From a virus, in the IMG/VR virus record IMGVR_UViG_3300015202_000003, positions 1 through 64,000 of that record: a DNA stretch of 64,000 nucleotides; one strand, written 5' to 3'. How positions within the stretch are numbered: the first letter of the stretch is position 1; each line of letters starts with the position of its first letter. A program made the translations under genes and the position numbers. Shown piece by piece: positions 63,357 through 64,000 of the stretch. The notes under the pieces are model-generated. The model worked only from the letters and a program-made list of their open reading frames with translations, was not told the origin of the DNA and did no database searches.

Positions 63357-63842
63357 TTAAGAATTTAAAAAATTAATTAGATACAGATTAGCTTTGATTA
63401 GGTTTTCTGGATTATCTTTAAATAGACCTAAAGCCAAGTTACATTTTGAACAAAGAACGCCTCGAAATTTTAGAGTTGAATGACAATGATCAATGGACAG
63501 CTTACGATTATTGATTTCTCGTTCTCCACAAATATCACATTGACCGTTATGTTCTAAAATAATTTTTTCAATTTCTTCTAAATTCAAACCATACCTTTTC
63601 CAATTTATTTTTCTTTTACGTTCATTTTCGCACTCTTTACATTTTGAACGTCTTTTGATTTTTCTATCTTCTTTTTTGTTTTCTTCATTATCTCTCAAAC
63701 TAAAATTTTCAATTGATTGTTTTAATTTACACCCATAACAAACTTTTTCTTCTGGTTCTTTTTTTCTACAGCTAAGACAATTTTTAGATCTGTATTCTTT
63801 CGGGCCAGAACACAGAGGACAAATTTTATTTGAAATTTCCAT
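63357..63842 (-). CDS. Recombination endonuclease VII-like protein
   Basis: 161 aa on the minus strand. Three N-terminal C-x2-C pairs (CPLC, CLSC, CYGC with CKEC) form zinc knuckles. The nuclease: CDICGEREINNRKLSIDHCH (102-121), GVLCSKCNLALGLFKDNPEN (129-147), matching the endonuclease VII core (IDHCH.T...RG.LC..CN..LG). Asp118, His119, His121 and Asn135 are the expected active-site/metal residues. It cleaves Holliday junctions and branched DNA before packaging. Homing-type relatives exist. Confidence 0.9.
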   Translation of the reverse strand: MEISNKICPLCSGPKEYRSKNCLSCRKKEPEEKVCYGCKLKQSIENFSLRDNEENKKEDRKIKRRSKCKECENERKRKINWKRYGLNLEEIEKIILEHNGQCDICGEREINNRKLSIDHCHSTLKFRGVLCSKCNLALGLFKDNPENLIKANLYLINFLNS

Positions 63843-63920
63843 TAAAAATTAAAAGAGTAAAAAAATAAAAACATAACAAATTAACGCAACTATTTTTATT
63901 TTAAAAACTCAGTTTAAGTT

Positions 63921-63980
63921 TATTTCTATAATAAGTCAAACCGAGTCAAATTTTTTTTCTCATGCTTCTGTATAGGTGTT
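63921..63980 (+). promoter_or_regulatory. TTATAAG-type leader module at the window end
   Basis: tttatttctataataagtca, aaccgagtcaaattttt, tttctcatgcttctgtat: close to the module at 19557 (tctcttataagtcaaacccg, tcaaatttctttctttctca). A gene beyond 64000 is expected. Confidence 0.5.
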
Positions 63981-64000
63981 AGATTGAAAGAGGGCGACGA

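Noticed and set aside
1-64000. Alternative genetic code (stop reassignment) suggested by in-frame stops at 20819, 44772, 51906 and 60000
   Set aside because: TAA, TAG and TGA all end clearly complete genes throughout the window, and no suppressor tRNA is visible. Local events explain the cases better.
1-64000. Structural or packaging genes
   Set aside because: No terminase, portal, capsid or tail pattern was found in any product.

Overview
This window is part of the genome of a large tailed bacteriophage, or an integrated or plasmid-like phage, with an AT-rich genome. The evidence is short genes packed head to tail (nearly all on the + strand), phage DNA-metabolism and lysis genes, phage-borne tRNAs, many small orphan proteins, and a heavy load of homing-type endonucleases, inteins and IS200/IS605 (TnpB) pieces. 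No capsid, tail or terminase gene is recognisable, so this is a replication, nucleotide-metabolism and accessory region. The host cannot be named. The two tRNAs seen decode AGA (Arg-UCU) and AUA (Ile-UAU), as expected for an AT-rich phage in a host that uses these codons less.

Layout. 1-99 is the 3' end of one TnpB element, and 3.0-5.0 kb holds a complete HNH+TnpB element with an identical 3' end. Between them lie a DGQHR/ParB-like gene and a lysozyme-like gene. 5.6-6.7 kb is a GC-rich island with two genes whose codon use differs from everything around it. 6.8-14.8 kb holds small genes, a dNMP-kinase-like gene, tRNA-Arg, a two-copy CRISPR-like repeat and a DIP1984-family gene. 15-17.6 kb has tRNA-Ile and an SF2 helicase with a mini-intein in its Walker A motif. 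17.7-30 kb is mostly small orphan genes plus a Dam-type methyltransferase, a double-XRE regulator on the minus strand and a cyclic-phosphate receiver-like protein. 30.4-35.1 kb is a tandem family of about eight paralogs, one broken and one frameshifted at a G8 tract, interrupted by an HNH gene. 35-41 kb holds a DUF6573-like protein, a DnaB-like helicase and dUTPase. 41-49 kb is accessory genes, including a GIY-YIG-type nuclease and two paralogous HTH-like genes. 48.9-54.1 kb holds a primase zinc-finger-like protein and a family-A DNA polymerase broken into three genes by two split inteins, with a third, endonuclease-bearing intein inside. 54-59.9 kb is again accessory, with a holin-like gene and a divergent paralog pair. 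59.9-62.5 kb has no good gene. It holds a BRO-N pseudogene, a roughly 900-nt hairpin-rich stretch ending in a strong terminator (candidate giant ncRNA of the GOLLD/ROOL kind) and 28-bp iterons. The window closes with small membrane genes and a minus-strand endonuclease VII.

How it fits together. DnaB-like helicase, primase-like protein, SF2 helicase and PolA would form the replisome. dUTPase and dNMP kinase supply nucleotides, endonuclease VII resolves branched DNA, and Dam marks it. Lysozyme and holin-like proteins serve lysis. Four inteins sit exactly on catalytic or nucleotide-binding motifs of replication proteins, and scars of IS200/IS605 ends coincide with several broken genes. Two DNA motifs recur between genes: a hairpin with the core gaatcttcgttctt (about 18 copies) and a TTATAAG ... 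GCGTTTAA module just upstream of start codons on both strands. Both look like phage-wide control elements. The strongest unusual feature is the three-piece polymerase.
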